64,000 bases of DNA. It comes from Niveispirillum irakense DSM 11586. GTDB taxonomy: Bacteria > Pseudomonadota > Alphaproteobacteria > Azospirillales > Azospirillaceae. The notes under the pieces are model-generated. The model was not told where the DNA came from, made no database searches, and saw only the letters and a list, made by a program, of their open reading frames with translations. This document shows, one piece after another, positions 11,239 through 21,128 of the stretch; within the stretch, counting starts at the first letter, position 1, and every line of letters begins with the position of its first letter. The position numbers and the translations under genes are program-made. The stretch is from positions 1-64,000 of the forward strand of contig NZ_KE386933.1 in NCBI RefSeq assembly GCF_000429645.1, given 5' to 3'.

Positions 11239-11637
11239 ATGGGAAAGCCTGCTGCAGAGCGGCGCCTCAGCGAGACTGAGGCCAAGGCGTTCGGCGGAAT
11301 GATCCGCACGAGCCCGCAGAAGCTGAACCTGGTTGCGCAGCTGATCCGCGGAAAGTCCGCTGGTGAAGCCGTCGCCCTTCTGACATTTTCCAAGCGTCGT
11401 ATCGCTGGCGAAGTGAAGAAGGTCCTCCAGTCCGCCATCGCGAACGCCGAGAACAATCACCAGCTGGACGTTGACCGGCTTTTCGTTTCGCACGCGACCG
11501 TGGGTAAGGCCCTGGTCATGAAGCGCTTTCATGCCCGCGCTCGCGGTCGTGGGGCTCGCGTTGAAAAGCTGTTCAGCAACCTGACCGTGATCGTTCGTGA
11601 GCGCGTCGAGGAGAAGGCCGGGGAGGCCGCTGAGTAA
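11239..11637 (+). CDS. rplV: 50S ribosomal protein L22
   Basis: L22 (132 aa), with L4 the second tunnel-constriction protein. [22 protein letters not shown] and the beta-hairpin region [13 protein letters not shown] are visible. Its stop overlaps the rpsC ATG by one base (TAATG), so coupling is likely. Confidence 0.97.
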   Translation: MGKPAAERRLSETEAKAFGGMIRTSPQKLNLVAQLIRGKSAGEAVALLTFSKRRIAGEVKKVLQSAIANAENNHQLDVDRLFVSHATVGKALVMKRFHARARGRGARVEKLFSNLTVIVRERVEEKAGEAAE

Positions 11638-12314
11638 TGGGTCAGAAAGTCAATCCGATCGGCCTTCGCGTCGGTATCAACCGCACCTGGGACAGCCGCT
11701 GGTTCGCTGATCGCGACTATGCCAAGCTGCTGCACCAGGACCTGCGTCTGCGCAAGTACCTGCAGGCTCGCCTGCAGGCCGCTGGCGTCAGCCGCGTGGT
11801 CATCGAGCGTCCGGCCAAGAAGGCCCGCGTCACCATCCACACGGCCCGTCCGGGTGTGGTGATCGGCAAGAAGGGTGCGGACATCGAAAAGCTGCGCTCT
11901 GAGCTCAGCAAGATGGCGGGTTCCGAGGTGAACCTGAACATCGTCGAGATCCGCAAGCCGGAACTGGACGCCCGTCTGATCGCCGAGAACATCGCCAGCC
12001 AGCTGGAGCGCCGTGTGGCCTTCCGTCGCGCCATGAAGCGCGCCGTGCAGTCCGCCATGCGCTTGGGCGCCCAGGGTATCCGGATCAACTGCTCCGGTCG
12101 TCTGGGTGGTGCTGAAATCGCTCGTATCGAGTGGTATCGCGAAGGCCGTGTGCCGCTGCACACCCTGCGCGCCGACATCGACTATGGTGTTGGCACCGCG
12201 ATGACCACCTACGGCACCTGCGGTGTCAAGGTGTGGGTGTTCAAGGGCGAGGTCCTCGCGCATGATCCGATGGCGCAGGACAAGCGCGCCGGCGATCAGG
12301 CCCCGGCCCGCTGA
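11637..12314 (+). CDS. rpsC: 30S ribosomal protein S3
   Basis: S3 (225 aa) lines the mRNA entry channel and has helicase activity with S4/S5. [22 protein letters not shown] is cleanly aligned. The KH domain carries [14 protein letters not shown] (about residues 72-85). C-terminal domain residues [20 protein letters not shown] are intact. Confidence 0.98.
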   Translation: MGQKVNPIGLRVGINRTWDSRWFADRDYAKLLHQDLRLRKYLQARLQAAGVSRVVIERPAKKARVTIHTARPGVVIGKKGADIEKLRSELSKMAGSEVNLNIVEIRKPELDARLIAENIASQLERRVAFRRAMKRAVQSAMRLGAQGIRINCSGRLGGAEIARIEWYREGRVPLHTLRADIDYGVGTAMTTYGTCGVKVWVFKGEVLAHDPMAQDKRAGDQAPAR

Positions 12315-12355
12315 GACGCCGGATACTGGCAGGGATATAGAGAAGGCTACATGCC

Positions 12356-12781
12356 ATGCTGAGTCCGAAGCGTACTAAGTACCGCAAGGCGCACAAGGGT
12401 CGTATCCACGGCGCCTCCAAGGGCGGCACCGATTTGAACTTTGGTGCTTTTGGCTTGAAAGCGGTCGAACCTGCGCGTATTACCGCGCGTCAGATCGAAT
12501 CCGCTCGTCGCGCCATCACCCGCCACCTGCGTCGTCAGGGACGCGTGTGGATCCGGATTTTCCCGGATCTGCCCGTGTCGTCGAAGCCGGCTGAAGTGCG
12601 AATGGGTTCCGGTAAGGGTTCGCCCGAATTCTGGGCCGCGCGCGTTGCGCCGGGTCGTATCATGTTTGAGCTCGATGGTGTGCCGGCGGATCTCGCCAAG
12701 CGCGCTTTCGAGTTGGCTGCTGCGAAGCTGCCGATCAAGGTGCGTATGGTCACCCGTCTGGGTGAAGGGGGTGAGGCATGA
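12356..12781 (+). CDS. rplP: 50S ribosomal protein L16
   Basis: L16 (141 aa) positions tRNA in the A site. [15 protein letters not shown] and [14 protein letters not shown] are family hallmarks. The Arg before MGSGKG is the position hydroxylated by RoxA-type enzymes in other bacteria. It overlaps rpmC by 4 nt. Confidence 0.98.
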   Translation: MLSPKRTKYRKAHKGRIHGASKGGTDLNFGAFGLKAVEPARITARQIESARRAITRHLRRQGRVWIRIFPDLPVSSKPAEVRMGSGKGSPEFWAARVAPGRIMFELDGVPADLAKRAFELAAAKLPIKVRMVTRLGEGGEA

Positions 12782-12987
12782 CGAAGGCTACTGACCTTCG
12801 CGGCAAGAGCCAGGACGAGCTGAACGATCAGCTCCTCCAGCTCAAGAAGGAACAGTTCAACCTGCGTTTCCAGAAGGCCTCTGGCCAGCTGGAGAACACG
12901 GCGCGGGTTCGTGAGGTGCGTCGCGATATCGCCCGCATCAAGACCATCCTCGGCCAGCAGACCTCGTCTGCTGCCGTTGCATCCTAA
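12778..12987 (+). CDS. rpmC: 50S ribosomal protein L29
   Basis: L29 (69 aa), a two-helix hairpin at the tunnel exit. [23 protein letters not shown] and [17 protein letters not shown] match the family. ATGA overlap with rplP suggests translational coupling. Confidence 0.96.
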   Translation: MTKATDLRGKSQDELNDQLLQLKKEQFNLRFQKASGQLENTARVREVRRDIARIKTILGQQTSSAAVAS

Positions 12988-13001
12988 AGGAGGGGTTAAC
13001 G

Positions 13002-13250
13002 ATGCCCCGTCGCATCCTGCAGGGTACCGTGGTGTCCGACAAGGCCGACAAGACCGTTACGGTTCTGGTCGAACGCCGCGTTATGCACCCCGTGTATAAG
13101 AAGTTCATCAAGCAGTCCAAGAAGTACGCCGCTCACGACGAGACGAACGCTGTCAAGATCGGGGACGTTGTCCAGATCGAAGAATGCCGTCCGATCTCGA
13201 AGTCCAAGCGGTGGACCGTGCTGGCGACTCCGGTCGCCGACAATGGCTGA
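13002..13250 (+). CDS. rpsQ: 30S ribosomal protein S17
   Basis: S17 (82 aa), an OB-fold primary 16S rRNA binder. It follows a near-perfect ribosome binding site (AAAGGAGGGG). [17 protein letters not shown] and [12 protein letters not shown] are typical. A terminator-like hairpin follows 6 nt after its stop, so this may close the S10 segment. Confidence 0.97.
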   Translation: MPRRILQGTVVSDKADKTVTVLVERRVMHPVYKKFIKQSKKYAAHDETNAVKIGDVVQIEECRPISKSKRWTVLATPVADNG

Positions 13251-13256
13251 ATCGAC

Positions 13257-13287
13257 ACCGGCGGCCTCGGTCGCCGGTTTTGATTTT
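13257..13287 (+). terminator. Weak terminator-like hairpin between rpsQ and rplN
   Basis: ACCGGCG (13257-13263) pairs with CGCCGGT (13272-13278) and is followed by TTTGATTTT. It lies in the 70-nt rpsQ-rplN gap, the S10/spc boundary in E. coli. It may give partial termination; no separate spc promoter was recognised. Confidence 0.4.
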
Positions 13288-13320
13288 GCCGAATACATTT
13301 GAAGATAAGGAAGCCATTCC

Positions 13321-13689
13321 ATGATTCAGATGCAAACCAACCTGGAGGTCGCCGATAATAGCGGCGCGCGCCGGGTGCAGTGCATCAAGGTGCTGGGCGG
13401 CGCTGGTCGTCGCTTCGCCGCCATCGGCGATGTTATCGTCGTGTCGGTGAAGGAGGCGATTCCGCGCGGCCGCGTGAAGAAGGGTGACGTGCATCGCGCT
13501 GTCATCGTTCGCACCGCCAAGGAACTGCGCCGTGAGGACGGTTCCGTCATCCGCTTCGACCGCAATGCCGCCGTGCTGATCAACAAGCAGGGTGAGCCGA
13601 TCGGTACCCGTATCTTCGGGCCGGTTACTCGTGAGCTGCGCGGTAAGAAGTTCATGAAGATCATTTCGCTGGCGCCGGAGGTGCTCTGA
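13321..13689 (+). CDS. rplN: 50S ribosomal protein L14
   Basis: L14 (122 aa), part of intersubunit bridges and the RsfS silencing site. [27 protein letters not shown] is the standard N-terminus. It begins the spc segment and overlaps rplX by one base (TGATG). Confidence 0.97.
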   Translation: MIQMQTNLEVADNSGARRVQCIKVLGGAGRRFAAIGDVIVVSVKEAIPRGRVKKGDVHRAVIVRTAKELRREDGSVIRFDRNAAVLINKQGEPIGTRIFGPVTRELRGKKFMKIISLAPEVL

Positions 13690-14006
13690 TGGCTGCGAAG
13701 ATCCGTAAAGGTGACAACGTCGTCGTCATTGCCGGTAAGGACAAGACGAAGACGGGTGAAGTCATCGAGGTGCTGCCGACCGAAGGTCGCGTCAAGGTGC
13801 GCGGTGTCAACCTGGTGAAGAAGCACCAGCGTCAGACCCCGATGCAGCAAGGCGGCATCGTCGAGATCGAGGCTGCGATGGACATTTCCAATGTCGCGCA
13901 CATCGACCCCAAGACCAACAAGCCGACCCGCGTTGGCTTCCGGACCCTGGAGGACGGCCGCAAGGTCCGCTTCGCCAAGGCTTCCGGCGAAGTGATCGAC
14001 CAGTGA
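13689..14006 (+). CDS. rplX: 50S ribosomal protein L24
   Basis: L24 (105 aa), an assembly initiator. The KOW motif ([20 protein letters not shown]) spans about residues 7-26. Its start overlaps the end of rplN. Confidence 0.97.
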   Translation: MAAKIRKGDNVVVIAGKDKTKTGEVIEVLPTEGRVKVRGVNLVKKHQRQTPMQQGGIVEIEAAMDISNVAHIDPKTNKPTRVGFRTLEDGRKVRFAKASGEVIDQ

Positions 14007-14014
14007 GGCGCACA

Positions 14015-14575
14015 ATGGCTGCCCGTCTGAAGGAACATTACGACGCCGAGATCCGTGGCAAGTTGAAGGCGGAGTTTAACTACGCCAACGACATGCAGAT
14101 CCCGCGTCTCGAGAAGATCGTGATCAATATGGGCGTCGGCGAAGCCGCCGGCGACAGCAAGAAGGTCTCCCAGGCCGTTGCTGATCTGACCGCTATCTCC
14201 GGTCAGAAGCCCGTTGTCACGAAGGCCCGCAAGTCCATCGCGCAGTTCAAGCTGCGTGAAGGCATGCCGATCGGCTGCAAGGTGACGCTGCGCGCTGACC
14301 GCATGTACGAGTTCCTTGACCGTCTGGTCACCATCGCACTGCCCCGCGTCCGCGACTTCCGCGGTATCCCGGGCACCAGCTTCGATGGCCGTGGGAACTA
14401 CGCCATGGGTCTGAAGGAACAGCTCATTTTCCCGGAAATCGATTACGATAAGATCGACGATATCCGGGGCATGGACATCATCTTCGTCACCACGGCCAAG
14501 ACCGATAAGGAAGCCAAGGCTCTCCTGAAGGCTTTCCAGATGCCGTTCGTCGGTGAGGCGGGTAACAATGGCTAA
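14015..14575 (+). CDS. rplE: 50S ribosomal protein L5
   Basis: L5 (186 aa) binds 5S rRNA and contacts the P-site tRNA. The ATG at 14015, with GAGG upstream, gives the normal [15 protein letters not shown] start and is preferred to an upstream [16 protein letters not shown] and the P-site loop region are conserved. It overlaps rpsN by 8 nt. Confidence 0.97.
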   Translation: MAARLKEHYDAEIRGKLKAEFNYANDMQIPRLEKIVINMGVGEAAGDSKKVSQAVADLTAISGQKPVVTKARKSIAQFKLREGMPIGCKVTLRADRMYEFLDRLVTIALPRVRDFRGIPGTSFDGRGNYAMGLKEQLIFPEIDYDKIDDIRGMDIIFVTTAKTDKEAKALLKAFQMPFVGEAGNNG

Positions 14576-14873
14576 GAAGAGCTCTGTCGAGAAGAACAAG
14601 CGTCGCACCGAGCTGGCGGCGAAGCATCGGGAAAAGCGCGCGGCCCTCAAGGCCATCGCGCGCAGCCGTGACCTGCCGGATGACGAGCGGTTCGCTGCTG
14701 TCCTGAAGCTGGCGCAGCTGCCCCGCAATGGCAGCCGTACCCGCATCCGGAACCGTTGCGAACTGACGGGGCGTCCGCGCGCCTTCTATCGCAAGTTCCG
14801 CTTGTGCCGTGTCGCCCTGCGTGATCTCGCCAGCAATGGTCAGATCCCGGGCATGACCAAGTCCAGCTGGTAA
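14568..14873 (+). CDS. rpsN: 30S ribosomal protein S14 (long, zinc-free type)
   Basis: S14 (101 aa) of the long form found in E. coli. The C-terminal region ([28 protein letters not shown]) lacks the four-Cys zinc site of the short form. The ATG at 14568 lies inside rplE and gives the expected [13 protein letters not shown]. Confidence 0.97.
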   Translation: MAKKSSVEKNKRRTELAAKHREKRAALKAIARSRDLPDDERFAAVLKLAQLPRNGSRTRIRNRCELTGRPRAFYRKFRLCRVALRDLASNGQIPGMTKSSW

Positions 14874-14886
14874 GGAGGGTCGGGTA

Positions 14887-15285
14887 ATGAACCTGAGCGA
14901 TCCCCTGGGCGATATGCTGACCCGTATCCGTAACGGTCAGAAAGCCCGCATGTCGGTCGTTAACAGCCCGGCCTCCAAGCTCCGCACCAATGTGCTGGAA
15001 GTTTTGAAGCGCGAAGGCTACATCCGCGGTTATTCCGTGGAAGATGTGAAGCCCGGTGTGCGCAATCTGCGCATCGAGCTGAAGTACCATGAAGGCGAAC
15101 CGGTCATTAAGGAAGTGCATCGCGTTTCCAAGCCGGGCCGCCGGATTTACTCCAAGATCGCCGATCTCCAGCGCGTGTATAACGGCCTGGGTATTGCGAT
15201 CCTCTCGACGCCGCGCGGCGTCATGTCTGACAACGAGGCCCGCGCCGCCAATGTTGGCGGTGAAGTCCTCTGCAAGGTGTTCTAA
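14887..15285 (+). CDS. rpsH: 30S ribosomal protein S8
   Basis: S8 (132 aa), a central-domain assembly protein and translational repressor of spc in E. coli. [14 protein letters not shown] and [23 protein letters not shown] are conserved. AAGGAGGG precedes the ATG. Confidence 0.97.
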   Translation: MNLSDPLGDMLTRIRNGQKARMSVVNSPASKLRTNVLEVLKREGYIRGYSVEDVKPGVRNLRIELKYHEGEPVIKEVHRVSKPGRRIYSKIADLQRVYNGLGIAILSTPRGVMSDNEARAANVGGEVLCKVF

Positions 15286-15296
15286 GGAGCACGGCC

Positions 15297-15830
15297 ATGT
15301 CGCGTATCGGAAAGCATCCGGTGCCGGTTCCGGCCGGGGTAACCGTTCAGGTCACCGGTCAGACTGTCACCGCCAAGGGTAAGCTGGGCCAGCTCAGCCT
15401 CACCCTCATCGACGAGATCGAAGCGAAGCTGGAGGACGGCAAGGTTGTCGTCTCTCCGCGCAACGAAACGGTTCGCGCTCGTCAGAACTGGGCCACCGCC
15501 CGCACGAACGTCGCCAATCTGGTGACCGGTGTGGAGAAGGGTTTCACCCGCAACCTCGAAATCACCGGCGTCGGCTACAAGGCCGCCGTCGCTGGCAGCG
15601 AGCTGGTGTTGAACCTCGGTTTCAGCCACGACATCCGTTACCCCATTCCCGCGGGTATCACGATGAAGTGCGACAAGCCGACCTCCATCTCGATCTCTGG
15701 TGCCGACAAGCAGCAGGTGGGTCAGATCGCCGCGGAAATTCGCTCTTATCGTCCGCCAGAGCCCTACAAGGGCAAGGGTGTGAAGTACGATAACGAGACG
15801 ATCGTCCGCAAAGAAGGCAAGAAGAAGTAA
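15297..15830 (+). CDS. rplF: 50S ribosomal protein L6
   Basis: L6 (177 aa), near the sarcin-ricin loop where GTPases bind. Two related alpha/beta domains are visible; the C-terminal one ends with [33 protein letters not shown] precedes the ATG. Confidence 0.97.
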   Translation: MSRIGKHPVPVPAGVTVQVTGQTVTAKGKLGQLSLTLIDEIEAKLEDGKVVVSPRNETVRARQNWATARTNVANLVTGVEKGFTRNLEITGVGYKAAVAGSELVLNLGFSHDIRYPIPAGITMKCDKPTSISISGADKQQVGQIAAEIRSYRPPEPYKGKGVKYDNETIVRKEGKKK

Positions 15831-15841
15831 GGCGGCCGTCG

Positions 15842-16204
15842 ATGAGCAAGCAACAGGATCTCAACCAGCGCCGCAAGGCGCGGGTGCGTGCCCGGCTCCG
15901 CAAGGTCAGCGGCGGTCGCGTTCGTCTCTCCGTCTTCCGGTCGAGCCAGCATATCTATGCCCAGATCATCGACGACACGGCGGGCCATACGCTCGCCGCT
16001 GCGTCGACCCTGGACAAGGGGCTGCGCGAAGGTCTGAAGACCGGTGCCGATATCGAAGCGGCCAAGGCCGTCGGCAAGCTGATTGCCGAACGCGCTCTGG
16101 CCAATGGTGTCAGCACCGTCGTTTTCGACCGCGGCCAGTATCTGTTTCACGGGCGTGTGAAGGCTTTGGCCGACGCCGCCCGCGAAGCCGGCCTGCAGTT
16201 CTAA
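15842..16204 (+). CDS. rplR: 50S ribosomal protein L18
   Basis: L18 (120 aa) binds 5S rRNA with L5. [18 protein letters not shown] and [26 protein letters not shown] are diagnostic. It is spaced 11 nt from both rplF and rpsE. Confidence 0.97.
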   Translation: MSKQQDLNQRRKARVRARLRKVSGGRVRLSVFRSSQHIYAQIIDDTAGHTLAAASTLDKGLREGLKTGADIEAAKAVGKLIAERALANGVSTVVFDRGQYLFHGRVKALADAAREAGLQF

Positions 16205-16214
16205 GGGGGTAGCA

Positions 16215-16835
16215 ATGGCTCGTAATGAGAACAGCGCGGCCGGCGGCGAAGGTGAGCGGCGTAACCGCGATCGTGGCGAACGCCGCGAGCGTGGTGAGAA
16301 CCGCGATCGTCGTGAGGAACGCGAAGGCGACGATCTCGTCGAGAAGCTCGTCGGGATCAACCGCGTCGCCAAGGTGGTGAAGGGTGGCCGTCGTTTCGGC
16401 TTTGCCGCCATCGTCGTCGTTGGTGATGCCAAGGGTCGTGTCGGCGTCGGTTCGGGCAAGGCCCGTGAAGTGCCGGAAGCCATCCGCAAGGCAACCGATC
16501 AGGCCAAGCGGTCGATGATCCGCGTGCCGCTGCGCGAAGGCCGCACGCTGCATCACGATGTGTATGGTCACTTCGGGGCCGGCAAGGTGGTGCTTCGCGC
16601 CGCCCCGCCGGGTACCGGCATCATCGCCGGTGGCCCGATGCGCGCCATCTTCGAAGCTCTGGGCGTGGCGGACGTGGTGACCAAGTCGGTCGGCACCTCC
16701 AACCCGCACAACATGATCAAAGCGACCTTCGACGCTCTGGCGCAATGCGTCAGCCCGCGTGCTGTGGCCGCCCGTCGTGGCCGTCGCGTTTCCGATATTC
16801 TCGGCAAGCGCGAAGGTGAGAAGGAGGCCGCGTAA
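16215..16835 (+). CDS. rpsE: 30S ribosomal protein S5 with charged N-terminal extension
   Basis: S5 (206 aa) affects accuracy and helicase activity. The S5 fold starts near residue 38 ([22 protein letters not shown]); before it is an Arg/Glu-rich low-complexity segment (residues 10-37) seen as an extension in many alphaproteobacteria. [12 protein letters not shown] and [16 protein letters not shown] are intact. It abuts rpmD with no gap. Confidence 0.97.
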   Translation: MARNENSAAGGEGERRNRDRGERRERGENRDRREEREGDDLVEKLVGINRVAKVVKGGRRFGFAAIVVVGDAKGRVGVGSGKAREVPEAIRKATDQAKRSMIRVPLREGRTLHHDVYGHFGAGKVVLRAAPPGTGIIAGGPMRAIFEALGVADVVTKSVGTSNPHNMIKATFDALAQCVSPRAVAARRGRRVSDILGKREGEKEAA

Positions 16836-17027
16836 ATGGCTGACAAGAACACCGTCATCGTGACCCAGACGGGGAGCCCGATCGGCCGCAAGGCCGATCA
16901 GCGGGCCACCCTGATCGGTCTGGGTCTCAACAAGCTGAACCGCACGCGCGAGCTGGAGGATACTCCGGCCGTTCGTGGCATGATCGCCAAGGTTCGGCAC
17001 CTCGTGCGCGTCGAGGAGGCCTCGTAA
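16836..17027 (+). CDS. rpmD: 50S ribosomal protein L30
   Basis: L30 (63 aa). [36 protein letters not shown] is the family core. It begins on the base after the rpsE stop, and AAGGAGG inside rpsE serves as ribosome binding site. Confidence 0.95.
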   Translation: MADKNTVIVTQTGSPIGRKADQRATLIGLGLNKLNRTRELEDTPAVRGMIAKVRHLVRVEEAS

Positions 17028-17062
17028 GAGGTTTCCCCGATACGGCTTGAAGGATAGAGATC

Positions 17063-17542
17063 ATGAAGCTCAACGAAATCCGCGAAAACGATGGCGCCCG
17101 CAAGGAACGCCTGCGTATCGGCCGCGGCATCGGGTCCGGTAAGGGCAAGACCGGTGGCCGTGGTGTGAAGGGTCAGAAGTCCCGTTCGGGCGTCTCGATC
17201 AAGGGCTTCGAAGGCGGCCAGATGCCCCTGCATCGCCGTCTTCCGAAGCGCGGCTTCTCGAACGTGCCGTTCGCCAAGGACTACGCGGTGGTCAATGTCG
17301 GTTCCATTCAGAAGGCCATTGATGATGGTCGCCTGAACGCCGGCGAGACCATCAACGCTGAAGCGCTGGTTGCGGCTGGTATTGTCCGCAACGCCCGCGA
17401 CGGCGTTCGCCTGCTGAACAAGGGCACCCTCACTGCCAAGGTCACGGTTGACGTGGCCGGTGCATCGGCCGGCGCTATCGCCGCTGTCGAAGCCGTTGGC
17501 GGCAAGGTGACGGTTCCGGCCGTTGAGGCCGCCGAAGGCTGA
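17063..17542 (+). CDS. rplO: 50S ribosomal protein L15
   Basis: L15 (159 aa), a late-assembly protein. [41 protein letters not shown] is the Gly/Arg/Lys-rich N-terminus that threads 23S rRNA. A strong terminator follows, so here L15 ends a transcript instead of running straight into secY. Confidence 0.97.
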   Translation: MKLNEIRENDGARKERLRIGRGIGSGKGKTGGRGVKGQKSRSGVSIKGFEGGQMPLHRRLPKRGFSNVPFAKDYAVVNVGSIQKAIDDGRLNAGETINAEALVAAGIVRNARDGVRLLNKGTLTAKVTVDVAGASAGAIAAVEAVGGKVTVPAVEAAEG

Positions 17543-17567
17543 TAAGCCGACGGTCAGGACATGATGC

Positions 17568-17600
17568 AAGGCCCCGGGGCAACCCGGGGCCTTGTTTCAT
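17568..17600 (+). terminator. Intrinsic terminator after rplO
   Basis: AAGGCCCCGGG (17568-17578) pairs with CCCGGGGCCTT (17583-17593) around a GCAA tetraloop, followed by GTTTCATTT. It separates the spc ribosomal genes from secY. Confidence 0.8.
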
Positions 17601-17753
17601 TTCAGCATCAGGACAGGGGCGCGCCATTGCGACCATCGTCCGGGGAGGGGGAAGCAGCATTGACCTGACGGGAAAATGCCGATATCCAGCCTACCAACGG
17701 TCGTGCGGAGCCGGACCTATTGGCGCAGCACCATTGCATGCCGCACTTTCATA

Positions 17754-17782
17754 TTGACCGCAGCGGCGCCGCCCTGTTCATA
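17754..17782 (+). promoter_or_regulatory. Possible secY promoter
   Basis: TTGACC (17754-17759) with a 17-nt spacer to TTCATA (17777-17782), about 60 nt before secY. The -10 box is weak, but a promoter is needed downstream of the rplO terminator. The rest of the 300-nt rplO-secY gap shows no gene. Confidence 0.35.
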
Positions 17783-17842
17783 GCCATGTAACAACATGGG
17801 CCGGGGTGTGCCGGCCGGGTTTGCGACTTCAAGGGGCCTTTC

Positions 17843-19216
17843 ATGGCATCAGCTGCCGAGCAACTTGCCGCCAACATGAATTTCGGCGCCTTCTCCAAGG
17901 CGACGGAACTCAAGAAGCGGATTTGGTTCACCCTGGGGGCGTTGATCGTCTACCGTCTCGGGACCTATATCCCGCTGCCGGGCATCAACAGCGAGGCTTT
18001 CGCCAGCTTCTTCGCCAACCAGTCGGGTGGCATCCTGGGCATGTTCAACATGTTTGCCGGTGGTGCCGTGGAGCGCATGAGCATCTTCGCGCTCAACATC
18101 ATGCCCTACATCTCCGCCTCGATCATCATCCAGCTCATGACCGCTGTGTCGCCGACGCTGGAGACGTTGAAGAAGGAAGGCGAGTCGGGCCGAAAGAAGA
18201 TCAACCAATATACCCGTTACCTGACGGTGATCCTCGCCGTTGTGCAGTCCTATGGGCTGGCATTGGGGCTTGAGGGCATGAACCAACAGGGAGGGGCGGT
18301 CGTCATTGATGCCGGCTGGTTCTTCCGCATCTCCACCGTCATCACGATGGTGGGCGGCACGATGTTCCTGATGTGGCTGGGTGAGCAGATTACCGCGCGC
18401 GGGGTCGGCAATGGCATCTCGCTGATCATCTTTGCTGGTATTGTGGCGGCCCTGCCGGGCGCCTTCGCACAGATTTTGGAATTGGGCCGGACCGGCGCTA
18501 TGAGCACCTGGTTCATCATCGGCCTGCTGATCCTGGCCGTGATCGTCATCACCGGCATCGTGTTCTTCGAACGGGCGCAGCGTCGTCTGATCGTGCAGTA
18601 CCCGAAGCGCCAGGTCGGCAACAAGATGTTCGGGGGCGAGTCCTCGCACCTGCCGCTGAAGCTGAACACCGCCGGCGTTATCCCGCCGATCTTCGCCTCG
18701 TCGCTGCTGCTGCTGCCGCTGACCATGGTCGGCTTCTCTGGCGTCGGCGCTGCGGGGGCGGCTGATGGCGGAAGCTGGTGGTCCAGCGCCCTTGAGTTGA
18801 TCACCCGTAATGTGGCGCATGGCACTCCGCTTTATATGGTGCTGTATGCCGCGCTGATCATCTTCTTCTGTTTCTTCTATACCGCCATCGTCTTCAACCC
18901 GACCGAAACGGCCGATAACCTGAAGAAGTATGGTGGTTTCATTCCGGGCATTCGTCCCGGCAAGAACACGGCCGACTATCTGGACTTTGTCCTGACGCGC
19001 CTGACATTTGTCGGTGCCGCCTATATCACGGTGGTCTGTCTGTTGCCTGAACTGATGATGGCCGAGTATGGCGCTGCCTTCTATTTCGGCGGTACCAGCC
19101 TGCTCATCATGGTGACGGTGACCATGGATACCGTGGCACAGGTCCATTCGCACCTGCTGGCGCACCAGTATGAAGGCCTGATCAAGAAGGCCAAGCTGCG
19201 TGGGAGACGTGGATGA
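17843..19216 (+). CDS. secY: Preprotein translocase subunit SecY
   Basis: SecY (457 aa), the ten-helix channel of the Sec translocon. The plug region, [17 protein letters not shown] in TM2, and [17 protein letters not shown] are clear; basic cytoplasmic loops 4 and 5 ([21 protein letters not shown]) contact SecA and ribosomes. It overlaps adk by 4 nt. The ATG at 17843 gives the usual alphaproteobacterial start [17 protein letters not shown]. Confidence 0.97.
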   Translation: MASAAEQLAANMNFGAFSKATELKKRIWFTLGALIVYRLGTYIPLPGINSEAFASFFANQSGGILGMFNMFAGGAVERMSIFALNIMPYISASIIIQLMTAVSPTLETLKKEGESGRKKINQYTRYLTVILAVVQSYGLALGLEGMNQQGGAVVIDAGWFFRISTVITMVGGTMFLMWLGEQITARGVGNGISLIIFAGIVAALPGAFAQILELGRTGAMSTWFIIGLLILAVIVITGIVFFERAQRRLIVQYPKRQVGNKMFGGESSHLPLKLNTAGVIPPIFASSLLLLPLTMVGFSGVGAAGAADGGSWWSSALELITRNVAHGTPLYMVLYAALIIFFCFFYTAIVFNPTETADNLKKYGGFIPGIRPGKNTADYLDFVLTRLTFVGAAYITVVCLLPELMMAEYGAAFYFGGTSLLIMVTVTMDTVAQVHSHLLAHQYEGLIKKAKLRGRRG

Positions 19217-19857
19217 ACCTGATCCTGTTGGGACCGCCGGGGGCCGGCAAGGGGACGCAGTCCCAGCGTCTGGAGAAGAAGTACGGTACGATCCAGCTTT
19301 CGACCGGTGATATGCTGCGCGCCGCGGTGCGCAGCGGGTCGGAACTGGGCCAGCGCGCCGACGCCATCATGAAGGCAGGGCAGTTGGTACCGGACGAGGT
19401 CATGATTGAGATGATCTCGGAACGGATCGATCAGCCGGATTGTGCCAAGGGCTTTATCCTGGATGGTTTTCCGCGCACCGTGCCGCAGGCCGAAGCGCTG
19501 GATGCCATGCTGGCTGACAAGGGCCTCAAGCTCGACCATGTGATCGAGATGAAGGTGGATGGTCCGGCGCTGGTTACCCGCGTGACAGGCCGCTTCACCT
19601 GCGCCAAGTGCGGCACGGGTTATCATGACAGCTTCAACCCGCCCAAGGTTGCCGGTGTCTGCGATAATTGCGGCTCTACCGAGTTCACCCGTCGCGCTGA
19701 CGATAATGCCGAAACCTTCGGCAAGCGTCTGGCGGCATATGAGCGGGATACTGCACCGATTCTCCCCTATTACCGGGAGCATGGCGTGCTGAAACAAGTC
19801 GATGGAATGGCGGAGATCGACGAGGTCACCCGCCAGTTGGAAGCCATTATCGGCTGA
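19213..19857 (+). CDS. adk: Adenylate kinase with zinc-type lid
   Basis: Adenylate kinase (214 aa; ATP + AMP to 2 ADP). The P-loop GPPGAGKGT spans residues 7-15; LDGFPRT is the AMP/core motif. The long lid carries CAKC (130-133) and CDNC (150-153), a four-Cys zinc site absent from the E. coli enzyme. The start overlaps secY by 4 nt, a common alphaproteobacterial pairing. A terminator follows. Confidence 0.97.
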   Translation: MNLILLGPPGAGKGTQSQRLEKKYGTIQLSTGDMLRAAVRSGSELGQRADAIMKAGQLVPDEVMIEMISERIDQPDCAKGFILDGFPRTVPQAEALDAMLADKGLKLDHVIEMKVDGPALVTRVTGRFTCAKCGTGYHDSFNPPKVAGVCDNCGSTEFTRRADDNAETFGKRLAAYERDTAPILPYYREHGVLKQVDGMAEIDEVTRQLEAIIG

Positions 19858-19881
19858 TTGCCGATTGCTGCTGAACAAGCG

Positions 19882-19917
19882 AGGGGCGGGTACCGATGGT
19901 GCCCGCCCCTTGTTGTT
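19882..19917 (+). terminator. Intrinsic terminator after adk
   Basis: AGGGGCGGGTACC (19882-19894) pairs with GGTGCCCGCCCCT (19898-19910, one G-U) around a 3-nt loop and is followed by TGTTGTTT. It ends the secY-adk transcript just before the strong rpsM promoter. Confidence 0.85.
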
Positions 19918-19927
19918 TCTTCCGCGC

Positions 19928-19955
19928 TTGACAGGGCGTGAACCCTGCCTATAAT
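19928..19955 (+). promoter_or_regulatory. Consensus sigma-70 promoter of the alpha operon
   Basis: TTGACA (19928-19933), a 16-nt spacer and TATAAT (19950-19955) match both consensus hexamers exactly. Transcription would start near 19962, leaving a leader of about 228 nt before rpsM. The leader has two hairpins: ATCCCGA/TCGGGAT (20052-20068) and GCCCGAC/GTCGGGC (20151-20171), the second ending just before the ribosome binding site. Confidence 0.85.
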
Positions 19956-20189
19956 GCGCGCCTTCGATCTGTTACAGGGTCGATCGCACGGATAGAAACT
20001 CTGTTCCGGATAAGTGCCGGGGCGGAGTCTTTTGCGTGTATGCATTTGAAGATCCCGATTATCGGGATTTCTTCGGATGAGATGTCCCGAGTTCGTCCGG
20101 CTGCCCCGCCACGGGTGCCGGTGCCGACAGGCGGGATGTGGACGAAGATCGCCCGACTTTCTTGGTCGGGCATAGCGAGGAGAGAACAC

Positions 20190-20558
20190 GTGGCGCGTAT
20201 CGCTGGCGTTAATATCCCCACGGCTAAGCGTGTGGTGATCGCCCTTCAGTACATTCATGGTATCGGTCCGAAGTTCGCGGCTGACATCTGCTCCAAGGTT
20301 GGTATCCCCGACGAGCGCCGTGTCAACCAGCTGACCGACGACGAAGTTTTGCGCATTCGCGAAACCATCGATGCCGATTATCGCGTGGAAGGCGACCTGC
20401 GTCGCGAAACCGCGATGAACATCAAGCGCCTGATGGACATGGCCTGCTATCGCGGCCTGCGTCATCGTAGGGGCCTTCCGGTCCGTGGCCAGCGCACGCA
20501 CACCAATGCGCGCACCCGCAAGGGCCCGGCCAAGCCGATCGCCGGCAAGAAGAAGTAA
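20190..20558 (+). CDS. rpsM: 30S ribosomal protein S13
   Basis: S13 (122 aa) of the head, touching the P-site tRNA. The start is GTG at 20190, with GAGGAGAG upstream; it gives [26 protein letters not shown], the universal N-terminus. The open frame continues upstream but is not S13-like. [19 protein letters not shown] is the conserved tail. It leads rpsM-rpsK-rpoA behind a strong promoter. Confidence 0.97.
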   Translation: MARIAGVNIPTAKRVVIALQYIHGIGPKFAADICSKVGIPDERRVNQLTDDEVLRIRETIDADYRVEGDLRRETAMNIKRLMDMACYRGLRHRRGLPVRGQRTHTNARTRKGPAKPIAGKKK

Positions 20559-20575
20559 GACTGGAGACCTGACAA

Positions 20576-20971
20576 ATGGCAAAGCCCAACGCCTCTGCGC
20601 GTCTCCGTCGTCGCGAGCGCAAGAACATCACCTCTGGCGTCGCTCACGTGAACGCCAGCTTCAACAACACCATGATCACCATCACCGACGCGCAGGGGAA
20701 CACCATCTCCTGGTCGTCGTCGGGCACCATGGGTTTCAAGGGTTCGCGTAAGTCGACCCCCTATGCTGCCCAGATGGCTGCCGAGGACGCTGGCCGCAAG
20801 GCTCAGGAACACGGCATGAAGACGCTGGAAGTGGAAGTCAAGGGTCCGGGTTCGGGCCGTGAATCCGCTCTGCGCGCGCTGCAGTCGATCGGCTTCCAGA
20901 TCACGTCCATCCGCGACGTGACGCCGATCCCGCACAACGGCGTTCGTCCGCCGAAGAAGCGCCGCGTCTGA
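20576..20971 (+). CDS. rpsK: 30S ribosomal protein S11
   Basis: S11 (131 aa) of the platform. [38 protein letters not shown] and [15 protein letters not shown] are conserved. It lies 17 nt after rpsM. Confidence 0.98.
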   Translation: MAKPNASARLRRRERKNITSGVAHVNASFNNTMITITDAQGNTISWSSSGTMGFKGSRKSTPYAAQMAAEDAGRKAQEHGMKTLEVEVKGPGSGRESALRALQSIGFQITSIRDVTPIPHNGVRPPKKRRV

Positions 20972-21011
20972 TCCAGACCGAGGCATCCCGGCACCCGCAC
21001 CGTTCGGGAAA

Positions 21012-21037
21012 GAGGGGCGCACGCCATCGCGCCCCTC
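21012..21037 (+). promoter_or_regulatory. GC-rich hairpin between rpsK and rpoA
   Basis: GAGGGGCGC (21012-21020) pairs with GCGCCCCTC (21029-21037) around an 8-nt loop. No T-run follows, so it is more likely an RNA-processing or stability element than a terminator. It lies in the 157-nt rpsK-rpoA gap. Confidence 0.5.
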
Positions 21038-21128
21038 CACGCATTGAACGGTTGGCCCCATCTGCGAAAGCCGGTGGGACCGTGGTGTGCCGGAATGTTG
21101 CTTTGACCCGATGGCATGAGGCATAGCC

